DNA of 64,000 nt from Ornithinimicrobium cryptoxanthini (GTDB lineage Bacteria; Actinomycetota; Actinomycetes; Actinomycetales; Dermatophilaceae): assembly GCF_023923205.1 (NCBI RefSeq), contig NZ_CP099490.1, forward strand, positions 2,046,001 through 2,110,000, written 5' to 3'. The first letter of the stretch is position 1, and the number at the start of each line of letters is the position of its first letter. This document shows positions 18,471-29,687 of the stretch, in pieces. Position numbers and translations under genes: made by a program. The notes below the pieces were generated by a model, which was given only the letters and a program-made list of their open reading frames with translations, was not told the DNA's origin and did no database searches.

Positions 18471-18495
18471 GGAGCGACGCCGCCTCGGCGACTCC
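18471..18495. terminator. hairpin between convergent genes
   Basis: A stem CGCCG/CGGCG with a 3-nt loop (18478-18490), extended by GGAG/CTCC, lies between the HNH gene stop and the ABC exporter stop. It could end both transcripts. No T-tract follows on either strand. Confidence 0.5.
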
Positions 18496-18501
18496 TCCCG
18501 C

Positions 18502-20400
18502 TCACTTCAAAGACTCTGGCTCAGCACTCCGATCGGTGCGGAACTGCGTGTCATACAGGGCGCGATACAGCCCACCCTCGGCCAGCAGTTCCTCGTGGGT
18601 GCCGCGCTGCACCACCCGCCCTCGCTCCAGCACCAGGATCTGATCGGCATCGCGCACGGTGGACAGGCGGTGAGCGATGACGATCGAGGTCCGACCCGTG
18701 AGCGCACGATCGAGTGCCCGTTGGACTGCGGCCTCGGACTCGCTGTCCAGGTGGGCTGTCGCTTCGTCCAGCAGCACGACAGCCGGGGACTTGAGCAGCA
18801 GTCTGGCAATGGCCAGACGCTGCTTCTCACCACCGGAGAGCCGGTGTCCACGGTCACCGACGACCGTGTCCAGACCATCGGGGAGGCGGTCCACCAGTGC
18901 CCAGACCTGCGCTGCCTGCAGCGCCTCCTGCAACTGCTCGTCCGTGGCGTCGGGCGCGGCATACAACAGGTTCGCCCGGATCGTGTCGTTGAACATGTGG
19001 GCTTCCTGCGTCACGACGCCGACCGTCTCCGACAGGCTGGCAAACGTGGCCTGCCGCAGGTCGGTGCCACCGATCCGCACGCTCCCACGGGTCGGGTCAT
19101 AGAGCCGTGAGACCAGGGCCGTCAGCGTCGTCTTGCCCGCCCCGCTCGGACCGACCAGTGCCACAAGCTGGCCCGCGCCGATGTGCACGTCGATGTCGTG
19201 CAGGACGTCTCCCTCCCCTTCGCGACCCAGATCCGGTCGGCTCTCCAGGGAGGCCACCGAGACCTCCTCGTGCGACGGGTAGCCGAAGGACACGTCATCC
19301 AGCTCGACAGAGACCGGACCGTCAGGCAGCTCCACGGCGTCCTGCGACTCACGCACCAGGGGGCGCAGATCGAGCACCTCAAAGATCCGCTCAAAGGAGA
19401 CCAGTGCCGTCATCACGTCGACCCGCACGTTGGACAGTGCCGTCAGGGGGCCGTACATCCGCCCGAGCAGGGCAGCCATGGCCACGAGAGTGCCCACTGA
19501 CAGCTCGTCGGCGACAGCCATGAGGCCACCCAGGCCATAGACCAGGGCTGTGGCCAGCGCTGCCACCAGACCCAGCCCGGCCATGAAGATCACCCGGTTC
19601 ACCGCGATCGCTACCCCGGCGTCACGCACGCCACGGGCGCGGGCGGCATACTCCTGGCTTTCCTGGACCGGCCGACCGAAGAGGCGCACCAGCAGGGCAC
19701 CAGCGACGTTGAACCGCTCGGTCATCCTCGTCGCCAGCTCCGCGTTGAGAGTCATCTGGCGCCGGGTCAGCTCCGAGAGCCGCTGCCCCATCCGGTGCGC
19801 TGGGATCAGGAAGATCGGGAGGAGGAGCAGCGCCAGCAGGGTGATCAACCACGACATGGTGAAGAGGGCACCCAGGATCAGCACCAGGGAGACCACGTTG
19901 CTGACCAGCCCGGACAGGATGCTCGTGAAAGCTGTCTGAGCTCCGATCACGTCCGTGTTGAGCCGGTTCACCAGGGCGCCGGTCTGCGCGCGGGTGAAGA
20001 AGGCGATGGGTTGCCGCAGCACGTGTGCGAAGACCTCGCTGCGCAGGTTGAGGATCAGCCCCTCACCGATGCGGGAACCATAGAAGCGCGTGACGATCGT
20101 CAGCAGCGCCTCAAAGACCGCCAGGACAGCCACGACGACCCCGAGCCAGATGACGACGTTGCGGTCTTTCGGGATGACCCCGTCGTCGATGATCCGCCCG
20201 AGCAGGAGGGGCGTAGCCACCCCGAGCGCCGACGCCACGATGGTCAGGACCAGATAGAGAGAGATATCTGCCCGGAACGGCCTGCCGTAGCCGATCACCC
20301 GCGGGCCGGTGCCCTCGCGGAACTTGTGGTCGCGCACCGAGCGGTCCTTAGTGAAGCTGCGCACCGATCCCATGGGCCCACGGCCCATCCCCATGCTCAT
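18502..20400 (-). CDS. ABC transporter, fused permease and ATPase (exporter type)
   Basis: A 632-residue half-transporter. Six membrane spans (about 45-320) come before a nucleotide-binding domain with GPSGAGKTT, a Q-loop in VGVVTQEAHMFN, the signature HRLSGGEKQRLAIARLLL, Walker B AVVLLDEATAHLD and switch His in IVIAHRLSTVRDADQ. Exporters of this class act as dimers to move lipids, peptides or drugs outward; the substrate is unknown. A basic stretch precedes the first span. It is 42 nt downstream of the ABC-F gene on the same strand, so the two may be cotranscribed. It starts at ATG 20400; a second ATG lies two codons later. Confidence 0.92.
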   Translation of the reverse strand: MSMGMGRGPMGSVRSFTKDRSVRDHKFREGTGPRVIGYGRPFRADISLYLVLTIVASALGVATPLLLGRIIDDGVIPKDRNVVIWLGVVVAVLAVFEALLTIVTRFYGSRIGEGLILNLRSEVFAHVLRQPIAFFTRAQTGALVNRLNTDVIGAQTAFTSILSGLVSNVVSLVLILGALFTMSWLITLLALLLLPIFLIPAHRMGQRLSELTRRQMTLNAELATRMTERFNVAGALLVRLFGRPVQESQEYAARARGVRDAGVAIAVNRVIFMAGLGLVAALATALVYGLGGLMAVADELSVGTLVAMAALLGRMYGPLTALSNVRVDVMTALVSFERIFEVLDLRPLVRESQDAVELPDGPVSVELDDVSFGYPSHEEVSVASLESRPDLGREGEGDVLHDIDVHIGAGQLVALVGPSGAGKTTLTALVSRLYDPTRGSVRIGGTDLRQATFASLSETVGVVTQEAHMFNDTIRANLLYAAPDATDEQLQEALQAAQVWALVDRLPDGLDTVVGDRGHRLSGGEKQRLAIARLLLKSPAVVLLDEATAHLDSESEAAVQRALDRALTGRTSIVIAHRLSTVRDADQILVLERGRVVQRGTHEELLAEGGLYRALYDTQFRTDRSAEPESLK

Positions 20401-20442
20401 GCCGCTCCTCCTTCTCGCGCCCTCCGGCTGCTGTTCAGGCCG

Positions 20443-22041
20443 TCACGCAAGGGTGATGAGGTCCTGGTAGTCCTGGCTCCAGTGGTCCTCGACGCCGTCG
20501 GGGAGCAGCAGGACCCGCTCGGGCTCAAGAGCCGCGACCGCACCCTCATCGTGGCTGACGAGCACCACGGCTCCCTCGTAGGCCCGCAGAGCCCCCAGCA
20601 CCTCTTCACGCGAGGCGGGGTCGAGGTTGTTGGTCGGTTCGTCGAGGAGCAGCACGTTGGCTGCCGACACGACGAGCATGGCCAGCGCCAGCCGGGTCTT
20701 CTCTCCACCGGACAGCACCCCAGCCGGCTTCTCCACATCGTCGCCGGAGAAGAGGAAGGAGCCGAGCACCTTCCGCGTCTCCGTCTCGTCCAGGTCCGGC
20801 GCCGCGGACTTCATGTTGGCCAGGACGGAGCGCGCCACGTCCAGCGTCTCGTGCTCCTGGGCGTAGTAGCCCAGCTTCAGCCCGTGGCCTGCCTGGACCT
20901 CCCCCGTGTCCGGCGGGTCAACACCTGCCAGCATCCGCAGCAGCGTGGTCTTGCCTGCACCGTTGAGCCCCAGCACGACGACCCGGGAGCCGCGGTCGAT
21001 GTTCAGATCCACGTCCGTGAAAACCTCCAGCGACCCGTAGGAGCGAGAGAGCCCCTCAGCGGTCAACGGCGTCTTCCCGCAGGGTGCGGGGGTCGGGAAG
21101 CGCAGCTTGGCCACCTTGTCGACCACCCGCTCCCCATCGATGCCGGCCAGCAGCTTGTGTGCCCGCCGGGCCATGTTCTGGGCCGCCACGGCCTTGGTCG
21201 CCTTGGCGCGCATCTTGTCGGCCTGCGCCAGCAGGATGGCCGCCTTCTTCTCCGCGTTGGCCCGCTCCCGCTTGCGTCGACGCTCGTCGGTCTCCCGCTG
21301 CTGCAGATAGGTCTTCCACCCCATGTTGTATTGGTCGATCTCCCCGCGGTTGGCGTCGAGGTGGAAGACCCGGTTGACGACCTGGCCGATCAGGTCCACG
21401 TCGTGGCTGATGACCAGCAGGCCACCGGGATAGGTCTTCAGGTAGTCGCGCAACCACACGATCGAGTCGGCGTCCAGGTGGTTGGTGGGCTCGTCGAGCA
21501 GGAGCGTGCTGGCACCGCTGAACAGGATCCGGGCGAGCTCGATCCGGCGGCGCTGACCCCCGGAGAGCGTGACCAGCTCCTGCTCCAGCACCCGCTGTGG
21601 CAGACCCAGGCTCGAGGCGATCGCCGCCGCCTCGGACTCGGCGGCATAGCCACCACGGGCGTTGAACTCCGCGTCGAGACGGCTGTAACGGCCCATCGCC
21701 TTCTCGCGGACCGCATCGTCCTCGCTCGCCATCGCCGTCTCGGCGGCGCGCAGGTTGCGGATCACGCTGTCCAGCCCCCGTGCCGCGAGGATCCGGTCCC
21801 GGCCGAGGACGTGCAGGTCCCCGGTGCGCGGGTCCTGCGGGAGATAGCCGACATCGCCACGTCGGGTGACTGATCCGGCGGCCGCCTCGGCCTCACCGGC
21901 CAGGACCTTGGTGAGTGTGGTCTTCCCAGCCCCGTTGCGCCCGACCAGCCCCACCCGGTCTCCTGGAGCGACCTGGAAGGTGACCTCGTCCATCAACAGA
22001 CGGGAGCCCGCGCGCAGTTCGAGCCCCGAGACAGTGATCAC
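20443..22041 (-). CDS. ABC-F family ATP-binding cassette protein
   Basis: A 532-residue cytosolic protein with two ATPase domains and no membrane span: Walker A GRNGAGKTT (34-42) and GLNGAGKTT in the second half, signatures LSGGQRRRIELARIL and LSGGEKTRLALAMLV, and a charged linker (about 240-310, ETDERRRKRERANAEKKAAI). ABC-F proteins bind the ribosome E site and act in translation quality control or in protection against ribosome-targeting antibiotics; which one is not clear here. The GTG at 22041 has AGGAG 8-12 nt upstream. The leader carries a run of six T on the minus strand (about 22058-22063). Confidence 0.92.
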   Translation of the reverse strand: MITVSGLELRAGSRLLMDEVTFQVAPGDRVGLVGRNGAGKTTLTKVLAGEAEAAAGSVTRRGDVGYLPQDPRTGDLHVLGRDRILAARGLDSVIRNLRAAETAMASEDDAVREKAMGRYSRLDAEFNARGGYAAESEAAAIASSLGLPQRVLEQELVTLSGGQRRRIELARILFSGASTLLLDEPTNHLDADSIVWLRDYLKTYPGGLLVISHDVDLIGQVVNRVFHLDANRGEIDQYNMGWKTYLQQRETDERRRKRERANAEKKAAILLAQADKMRAKATKAVAAQNMARRAHKLLAGIDGERVVDKVAKLRFPTPAPCGKTPLTAEGLSRSYGSLEVFTDVDLNIDRGSRVVVLGLNGAGKTTLLRMLAGVDPPDTGEVQAGHGLKLGYYAQEHETLDVARSVLANMKSAAPDLDETETRKVLGSFLFSGDDVEKPAGVLSGGEKTRLALAMLVVSAANVLLLDEPTNNLDPASREEVLGALRAYEGAVVLVSHDEGAVAALEPERVLLLPDGVEDHWSQDYQDLITLA

Positions 22042-22160
22042 GTGCAGGACTCCTCGAAAAAACGTTCTGGTGTGGGTAGCGTGCTTAGACGCCGGGAGGT
22101 CGTTAGTCTACGCGTGAGATCTCGGCGCAACGTGCCGCGAGTGATCAGAGTGGAGAGAGC

Positions 22161-23087
22161 ATGACCTTCAAGGAGAACGCCCGGCTCGACACCAGCCAGG
22201 TGCGTGGAGGTGGCGGCGGCGGTCGTCGTGGCGGTGGTGGCGGGCTGGCGGCCGGTGGCGGCATCGGCGGGATCATCCTGCTGGTTCTCTACATGCTCTT
22301 CAGCGGGGGTGGCGGCCTGGGCGGGGGCGGCAGCACAGCGTCCGGCTCACCCTGGAACTTCAGTGCCGGTGACGTGTCGGGCTCCGGCGAGGAGGGTGCC
22401 TCGGGGGACTTCTCACACTGCCAGACCGGTGCCGACGCCAACGAGAACCTGGACTGCCGGGTGGTCGGCACCGTCAACAGCGTGCAGGCGTTCTGGGAGA
22501 GCGCCTGGTCGCAGTATGAGCCGGCCCAGACGGTGATCTTCTCGGGCACGGTCCAGACCGGCTGCGGCGCCGCCAACAGCCAGGTGGGCCCGTTCTACTG
22601 CCCGCTCGACCAGGGCATCTATATCGACGTGAGCTTCTTTGACCAGCTCGACCAGATGGGCGCCGACGGTGGCTCCCTGTCCCAGATGTATGTCGTGGCG
22701 CACGAGTATGGCCACCACGTCCAGAACCTCAACGGGGTGCTGGGCCGCGCTCAGCAGGATCCTCAGGGACCCGAGAGCGGTGCGGTGCGCGTGGAGCTGC
22801 AGGCTGACTGCTATGCCGGCGTCTGGGTCGCCCACGCCGACGGCACCCGCCTCGGCCAGGAGGACGCAGCGATCCTGGAGCCGGTGACGCAGGACCAGAT
22901 CCGGTCGGCCCTCAGCGCAGCCGAGGCCGTCGGCGACGACCGCATCCAGGAGCAGATGCAGGGACGGGTCACCCCCGAGAACTGGACCCACGGATCGTCC
23001 GAGCAGCGCCAGAAGTGGTTCCTGACCGGCTATGAGACCGGCGACCCCAACGCGTGCAACACCTTCTCCGCCGAGGACCTTGGCTGA
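22161..23087 (+). CDS. neutral zinc metallopeptidase, YpfJ/KPN_02809 family
   Basis: A 308-residue protein with a glycine-rich cytosolic start (residues 16-34), one membrane span (about 35-48), a second Gly-rich stretch and an outside domain. The zinc motif is HEYGH at 181-185, followed by VELQADCYAGVW, which supplies the third ligand in this family. FYCPLDQGIYID before it is also typical. The substrate is unknown. The ATG at 22161 follows GAGAG. It converges on the acVLRF1 gene with a gap of 29 nt. Confidence 0.92.
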   Translation: MTFKENARLDTSQVRGGGGGGRRGGGGGLAAGGGIGGIILLVLYMLFSGGGGLGGGGSTASGSPWNFSAGDVSGSGEEGASGDFSHCQTGADANENLDCRVVGTVNSVQAFWESAWSQYEPAQTVIFSGTVQTGCGAANSQVGPFYCPLDQGIYIDVSFFDQLDQMGADGGSLSQMYVVAHEYGHHVQNLNGVLGRAQQDPQGPESGAVRVELQADCYAGVWVAHADGTRLGQEDAAILEPVTQDQIRSALSAAEAVGDDRIQEQMQGRVTPENWTHGSSEQRQKWFLTGYETGDPNACNTFSAEDLG

Positions 23088-23116
23088 CGGTTCCGCGCAC
23101 CCGGTGAGGTCTCCCC

Positions 23117-23737
23117 TCAGGGCGAGGCGGGTTCAACGATGCGGATGCGGGTGGCCCGCCCGCGTCGCAGCGTCTCCTGCAACACCTTGAGCCGGGGGTC
23201 GGGCAGGTCATAGAACTCCCGGCGTGCCAGCACCGTCAGCGGTGTCAGGACCGACTCCTGCAGCACCTGACGCACCAGCGCCTTGTCACCACCGACGACC
23301 AGGCCGTCGACCAGCGCACCCTTTGGCCCGAGCAATCGGCCGGCGGCCTGCTCCACCACCCGCCCGACCAGCGCGTCCGCCTGGTTGCCGCGGCGGCGGG
23401 CGAACCGCTGCTGTGACCACCCACCCGCGGCGGTCCGAGACTGCACATAGCGCGTGCCGCAGTGGTGGTCGGTGAGCTGCTCCCCCTCGGCCAGCCCGAC
23501 GGCATACCCACCCCGTCGCACCAGCACCAGACCCAGACGCTCGGGCAGCTCGACTGAGCCAAACGGATCGTCAGCACCAGGCGCCCACGCGAGCACCTCG
23601 GCGACGGCTCCGTCAGGGGCGGACAGCACCAACGGCACGGCACCGGGGTCGTCCCGAAGGGACCGCTCCGGCACGCCGTGCCGTTGGGAGAAGCCGTCGA
23701 TCCACCGCTCCAAGCGCGCGGGGTCGATCTCGACCAC
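23117..23737 (-). CDS. acVLRF1-type peptidyl-tRNA hydrolase (Vms1-like release factor)
   Basis: A 206-residue protein with the Vms1/eRF1-like catalytic loop GGWSQQRFARRRGNQA (105-120). The GG-x-SQ-x-RF-x-RR pattern matches the actinobacterial Vms1-like release factor 1 family, which cleaves nascent chains from peptidyl-tRNA, including those on split 60S/50S subunits. Length is typical. The start lies 28 nt after the SUF-operon gene for a MIP18-like protein on the same strand, so it may be the operon's last gene. The GTG at 23737 is the first in-frame start; no clear Shine-Dalgarno is seen. Confidence 0.8.
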   Translation of the reverse strand: MVEIDPARLERWIDGFSQRHGVPERSLRDDPGAVPLVLSAPDGAVAEVLAWAPGADDPFGSVELPERLGLVLVRRGGYAVGLAEGEQLTDHHCGTRYVQSRTAAGGWSQQRFARRRGNQADALVGRVVEQAAGRLLGPKGALVDGLVVGGDKALVRQVLQESVLTPLTVLARREFYDLPDPRLKVLQETLRRGRATRIRIVEPASP

Positions 23738-23765
23738 CCGCGCCGGGCCGGTGCTCAGGACGATC

Positions 23766-24092
23766 TCAGACGTTGAAGCCGAGGGCGCGCAACTGCTCGC
23801 GCCCCTCCGGGGTGATCTTGTCCGGGCCCCACGGCGGCATCCAGACCCAGTTGATGCGGTGGCTGGACACCAGGCCCTCGAGAACCGTGCTGATCTGCTC
23901 CTCGATCACATCGGTGAGCGGGCACGCGGCACTGGTCAGGGTCATGTCGATCACCGTGTGCGCCTGGGCGTCGACGGTCAGGCCATAGATCAGGCCCAGG
24001 TCGACGACGTTGATGCCGAGCTCGGGGTCGACGACGTCGCGCAGCGCCTCTTCGACATCTGCGACGTTGGGCGGGGTGACTGTCTGGCTCAT
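23766..24092 (-). CDS. metal-sulfur cluster assembly factor, MIP18/DUF59 family (SufT-like)
   Basis: A 108-residue MIP18-domain protein. DPELGINVVDLGLIYGL and TLTSAACPLTDVIEEQI with the conserved Cys are visible, as is the C-terminal WMPPWGPDKIT. The family helps mature Fe-S proteins, often downstream of SufBCD. It is the last SUF gene here, 55 nt after sufU, with AGGAGG in good position before the ATG at 24092. Confidence 0.92.
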   Translation of the reverse strand: MSQTVTPPNVADVEEALRDVVDPELGINVVDLGLIYGLTVDAQAHTVIDMTLTSAACPLTDVIEEQISTVLEGLVSSHRINWVWMPPWGPDKITPEGREQLRALGFNV

Positions 24093-24147
24093 CAGGTCCT
24101 CCTAGGTGTTGCTCTCAGGGTCTCACGTGCTGGGGTGATGGTGGTCG

Positions 24148-24603
24148 TCAGGCATGCTCCGACGCCGCTGCAGAGATGTCGTGACCGCTCTGGGCCAGGG
24201 CGTCGGTGAAGGCGGTCCAGCCGAGCAGGGCGCACTTGACCCTGGCCGGATAGCGGGACACGCCGGCAAAGGCCACGCCGTCGCCGATCTGCTCGAGGTC
24301 CCCGGCGTCTGCACCCTTGCTGGTCAGCATCCGGCGCATGGCCTGGAACGTCTCGAGGGCCTGCGGCACGGGGTGCCCGATCGTCTCCTCGGCCAGCACC
24401 GAGGTCGAGGCGATCGAGATCGAGCAGCCCATCGCGTCATACGAGACATCGCTCACGACGCCGTCAGCCACGTGCACCCGCAGGGTTACCTCGTCGCCGC
24501 AGGTCGGGTTGACGTGGTGCACCTCGGCCTCGAACGGCTCGCGCAGACCCGAGTGCTGTGGGCGCTTGGCGTGGTCGAGGATCAGCTCGCCATACAGTTC
24601 CAT
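24148..24603 (-). CDS. sufU: SUF system NifU-like assembly protein
   Basis: A 151-residue SufU that receives sulfur from SufS. It has the three conserved cysteines, in HVNPTCGDEV, MGCSISIAS and RVKCALLGWTAF, and the Asp of CGDEV. In firmicutes SufU is a zinc protein that acts as sulfurtransferase. It follows sufS by 8 nt, within the SUF operon. Length and start are normal. Confidence 0.95.
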   Translation of the reverse strand: MELYGELILDHAKRPQHSGLREPFEAEVHHVNPTCGDEVTLRVHVADGVVSDVSYDAMGCSISIASTSVLAEETIGHPVPQALETFQAMRRMLTSKGADAGDLEQIGDGVAFAGVSRYPARVKCALLGWTAFTDALAQSGHDISAAASEHA

Positions 24604-24611
24604 GGTCCTCC

Positions 24612-26686
<2,075 letters not shown>

Positions 26687-26704
26687 AGTTTCTCCTCGTA
26701 ACGT

Positions 26705-27067
26705 CTAGGCAGTGAGGGCGACGAAGACGTCCTCGCCCTCGATCTTCACGGTGTGTATGGCGATGGGCTGGGTTGCGGGAAGGCCGGTCGGCTCCCCGCT
26801 GGTCATGTCGAAGCGGGAGCCGTGCAGCCAGCACTCGATGGTGCCGCCGTCCAGGTCGCCCTCGGAGAGGGAGACGTTGGCGTGGGTGCACGTGTCGTCA
26901 AACGCGTGCACCTCGCCGCTGGAGTCACGGGCGATCGCGACGAGCCGACCGTCGAAGCTGGCCTGGACCGCGCCCACCTCGGGCAGATCGGCCAACGTGC
27001 AGACCTTGACGAAGGACAGCGTCCCCGCGTCGTCAGTCCGGACAGGCTCGGTCATGCTCTCGCTCAC
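26705..27067 (-). CDS. Rieske-type [2Fe-2S] ferredoxin
   Basis: A 120-residue Rieske ferredoxin with cluster ligands in CTHANVSLSEG (Cys-x-His) and ECWLHGSRFD (Cys-x2-His). Such proteins are often annotated as the ferredoxin subunit of a non-haem iron oxygenase, but here it is inside the SUF operon between sufD and sufC, so a redox partner of cluster assembly is more likely (inference). The start overlaps sufD by 4 nt. Confidence 0.93.
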   Translation of the reverse strand: MSESMTEPVRTDDAGTLSFVKVCTLADLPEVGAVQASFDGRLVAIARDSSGEVHAFDDTCTHANVSLSEGDLDGGTIECWLHGSRFDMTSGEPTGLPATQPIAIHTVKIEGEDVFVALTA

Positions 27068-28266
27068 GCAGTCGCTCCCCTGTCGGCAGCGAGCTCCTCC
27101 TCGATCGCAGCCATCAGCGTGTCCACGACCTCGGGCACACCGATCTTGGCGATGATGTCGGCGAAGAAGCCGCGGACCACCAGACGACGGGCGTTCTTCT
27201 CGTCGATGCCGCGAGACATCAGATAGAACAGCTGCTCGTCGTCGAACCGGCCCGTGGAGCTGGCGTGGCCGGCCCCGGCGATCTCACCGGTCTCGATCTC
27301 CAGGTTGGGGATGGAGTCGGCGCGCGCGCCGTCGGTCAGCACCAGGTTGCGGTTGAGCTCGTAGGTGTCGATGCCCTCGGCCTCCTTGCGGATCAGCACG
27401 TCGCCGACCCAGACCGTGTGCGCACCGTCGCCCTGCAGGGCACCCTTGTAGGTGACCAGCGAGTTGGTGTGCGGAGCGTTGTGGTCCACGAACGAGCGGT
27501 GCTCCAGGTGCTGGCCGGCGTCGGCGAAGTAGACACCCAGCAGGGTGGCCTCACCGCCGGGGCCGTCGTAGCGCACGTTGGAGTTGACCCGCACGATCGA
27601 GCCACCGAGGCTGACCGCGATGTGCTTGTACTTGCCGTCCCGGCCGACCGACGCGTCGTGCTGGCCGAGGTGGATCGCCTCGTCGTCCCAGCGCTGCAGG
27701 GTGACGACCGTTAGGTCGGCGCCCTCTCCGACGATGACCTCCAGGTTGCCCCGGTGGTCAGCGGCGCCGGTGTGGTCCAGGATCAGCAGGCCCTTGCTGT
27801 GGTGCTTGGCCTCGACCACGTAGTGCGCGCTGCTCAGGCGACCCGGGCCGTTGCCGTGGACGTTGACGCGCAGCGGCTCGGCATACTCCTTCTCGGCCTC
27901 GAGGACCAGGTGCAACGCCTCGGCGCAGTGGGCCGAGGCGACAACCGCGCCGCGGTCGCCGGGCACCAGCACGGTGCCGCGGGGAGCCTGGCCGGGGGCC
28001 AGCGAGTCACCCATCAGGTCAAGCACGCCGGAGACGTCGTAGTCGGCCGGGTGGTCATCGCCCCGGACGTCGTCGGCCTCGTCGGCGAAGACGCCACCGA
28101 GGCGGTCGACGGGGGTGAAGCGCCACTCCTCCTCGCGGCCGTTGGGCACCGGGAAGTCACTGACCTCAAAGGAGGTCGGGCGCGCGGCCCGAGACTCCTC
28201 CGGGGGCTTCCCGACGGTGCTCTGGGGGTCGACGTGGGTCGTGGGCTTGTCGGTGAGCAGGGTCAT
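27064..28266 (-). CDS. sufD: Fe-S cluster assembly protein SufD
   Basis: A 400-residue SufD, the partner of SufB in the SufBC2D scaffold. It has the beta-helix core and the C-terminal region with GAGHASSTGRFDDEQLFYLM, in which the conserved His of the SufD interface lies. The start overlaps the sufB stop as TGATG and the stop overlaps the Rieske gene start as ATGA. Length is usual. Confidence 0.96.
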   Translation of the reverse strand: MTLLTDKPTTHVDPQSTVGKPPEESRAARPTSFEVSDFPVPNGREEEWRFTPVDRLGGVFADEADDVRGDDHPADYDVSGVLDLMGDSLAPGQAPRGTVLVPGDRGAVVASAHCAEALHLVLEAEKEYAEPLRVNVHGNGPGRLSSAHYVVEAKHHSKGLLILDHTGAADHRGNLEVIVGEGADLTVVTLQRWDDEAIHLGQHDASVGRDGKYKHIAVSLGGSIVRVNSNVRYDGPGGEATLLGVYFADAGQHLEHRSFVDHNAPHTNSLVTYKGALQGDGAHTVWVGDVLIRKEAEGIDTYELNRNLVLTDGARADSIPNLEIETGEIAGAGHASSTGRFDDEQLFYLMSRGIDEKNARRLVVRGFFADIIAKIGVPEVVDTLMAAIEEELAADRGATA

Positions 28267-29687
28267 CAGCCGACGGCTCCTTCCATCTGAAGCTCGATAA
28301 GGCGGTTGAGTTCGAGGGCGTACTCCATGGGCAGCTCGCGGGCGATCGGCTCGACGAAGCCGCGGACGATCATCGCCATGGCCTCCGTCTCGCTCAGGCC
28401 GCGGGACATCAGATAGAACAACTGGTTCTCCGAGACCTTCGAGACCGTGGCCTCGTGGGCCATCTGCACGTCGTCCTCGCGGATGTCGTTGTAGGGGTAG
28501 GTGTCCGAGCGGGAGATCTGGTCGACCAGGAGCGCGTCGCAGACGACGCTCGAGCGGCTGTTCTTGGCGCCCTCGAGCACCTGGACCAGGCCGCGGTATG
28601 ACGTGCGCCCACCACCGCGGGCCACCGACTTCGAGACGATGGTCGAGGAGGTGTTGGGGGCGGCGTGCACCATCTTGGAGCCGGCGTCCTGGTGCTGGCC
28701 CTCACCGGCGAAGGCGACGGACAGGGTCTCACCCTTGGAGTGCTCGCCCAGCAGGAAGACGGCCGGGTACTTCATGGTGACCTTGGAGCCGATGTTGCCG
28801 TCGACCCACTCCATGGTGGCGCCCTCGGCGCAGGTGGCGCGCTTGGTGACCAGGTTGTAGACGTTGTTCGACCAGTTCTGGATCGTCGTGTAACGCACGC
28901 GGGCGTTCTTCTTCACGATGATCTCCACGACGGCGCTGTGCAGGCTGTCGGACTGGTAGATCGGGGCCGTGCAGCCCTCGACGTAGTGCACCGAGGAGCC
29001 CTCGTCGGCGATGATCAGGGTCCGCTCGAACTGGCCCATGTTCTCGGTGTTGATGCGGAAGTAGGCCTGCAGCGGGATCTCGACGTGCACGCCCGGGGGG
29101 ACGTAGACGAAGGAGCCACCGGACCACACGGAGGTGTTCAGCGCGGAGAACTTGTTGTCGCCGGAGGGGATCACCGAGCCGAAGTACTCGCGGAACAGGT
29201 CTTCGTGCTCACGCAGAGCAGTGTCCGTGTCGAGGAACAGGACGCCCTGCTCCTCCAGGTCCTCGCGGATCTGGTGGTAGACGACCTCGGACTCGTACTG
29301 CGCGGCGACGCCGGCGACGAGCCGCTGCTTCTCGGCCTCCGGGATGCCCAGCCGGTCGTAGGTGTTCTTGATGTCCTCGGGCAGGTCCTCCCAGCTGGTC
29401 GCCTGCTTCTCCGTGGAGCGGACGAAGTACTTGATGTTCTGGAAGTCGATGCCGGACAGGTCGCTGCCCCAGGTGGGCATCGGCTTCTTGTCGAACAGGT
29501 TCAGGGCCTTGAGGCGCTGCTCGGTCATCCAGGCAGGCTCGTCCTTGAGCGCAGAGATGTTGCGCACGACGCCCTCGTTCAGACCGCGCTGAGCGGTCGA
29601 CCCCGCGGTGTCGCTGTCCGACCAGCCGTACTCATACGTGCCCAGCCCCTTCAGGCCTGGGTTCAGTTCTTCGATGTTTGTGCTCAT
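28266..29687 (-). CDS. sufB: Fe-S cluster assembly protein SufB
   Basis: A 473-residue SufB, the main scaffold on which [4Fe-4S] or [2Fe-2S] clusters are built. [54 protein letters not shown] with its cysteine and the C-terminal [14 protein letters not shown] are seen. No intein is present, in contrast to mycobacterial SufB. Tyr codons are mostly TAC, as in other highly expressed genes here. The start overlaps sufR by 4 nt. Confidence 0.97.
   Translation of the reverse strand: MSTNIEELNPGLKGLGTYEYGWSDSDTAGSTAQRGLNEGVVRNISALKDEPAWMTEQRLKALNLFDKKPMPTWGSDLSGIDFQNIKYFVRSTEKQATSWEDLPEDIKNTYDRLGIPEAEKQRLVAGVAAQYESEVVYHQIREDLEEQGVLFLDTDTALREHEDLFREYFGSVIPSGDNKFSALNTSVWSGGSFVYVPPGVHVEIPLQAYFRINTENMGQFERTLIIADEGSSVHYVEGCTAPIYQSDSLHSAVVEIIVKKNARVRYTTIQNWSNNVYNLVTKRATCAEGATMEWVDGNIGSKVTMKYPAVFLLGEHSKGETLSVAFAGEGQHQDAGSKMVHAAPNTSSTIVSKSVARGGGRTSYRGLVQVLEGAKNSRSSVVCDALLVDQISRSDTYPYNDIREDDVQMAHEATVSKVSENQLFYLMSRGLSETEAMAMIVRGFVEPIARELPMEYALELNRLIELQMEGAVG

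Noticed and set aside
23105..23119. Hairpin between metallopeptidase and acVLRF1 genes
   Set aside because: Only a 5-bp stem that overlaps a stop codon; too weak to call a terminator.
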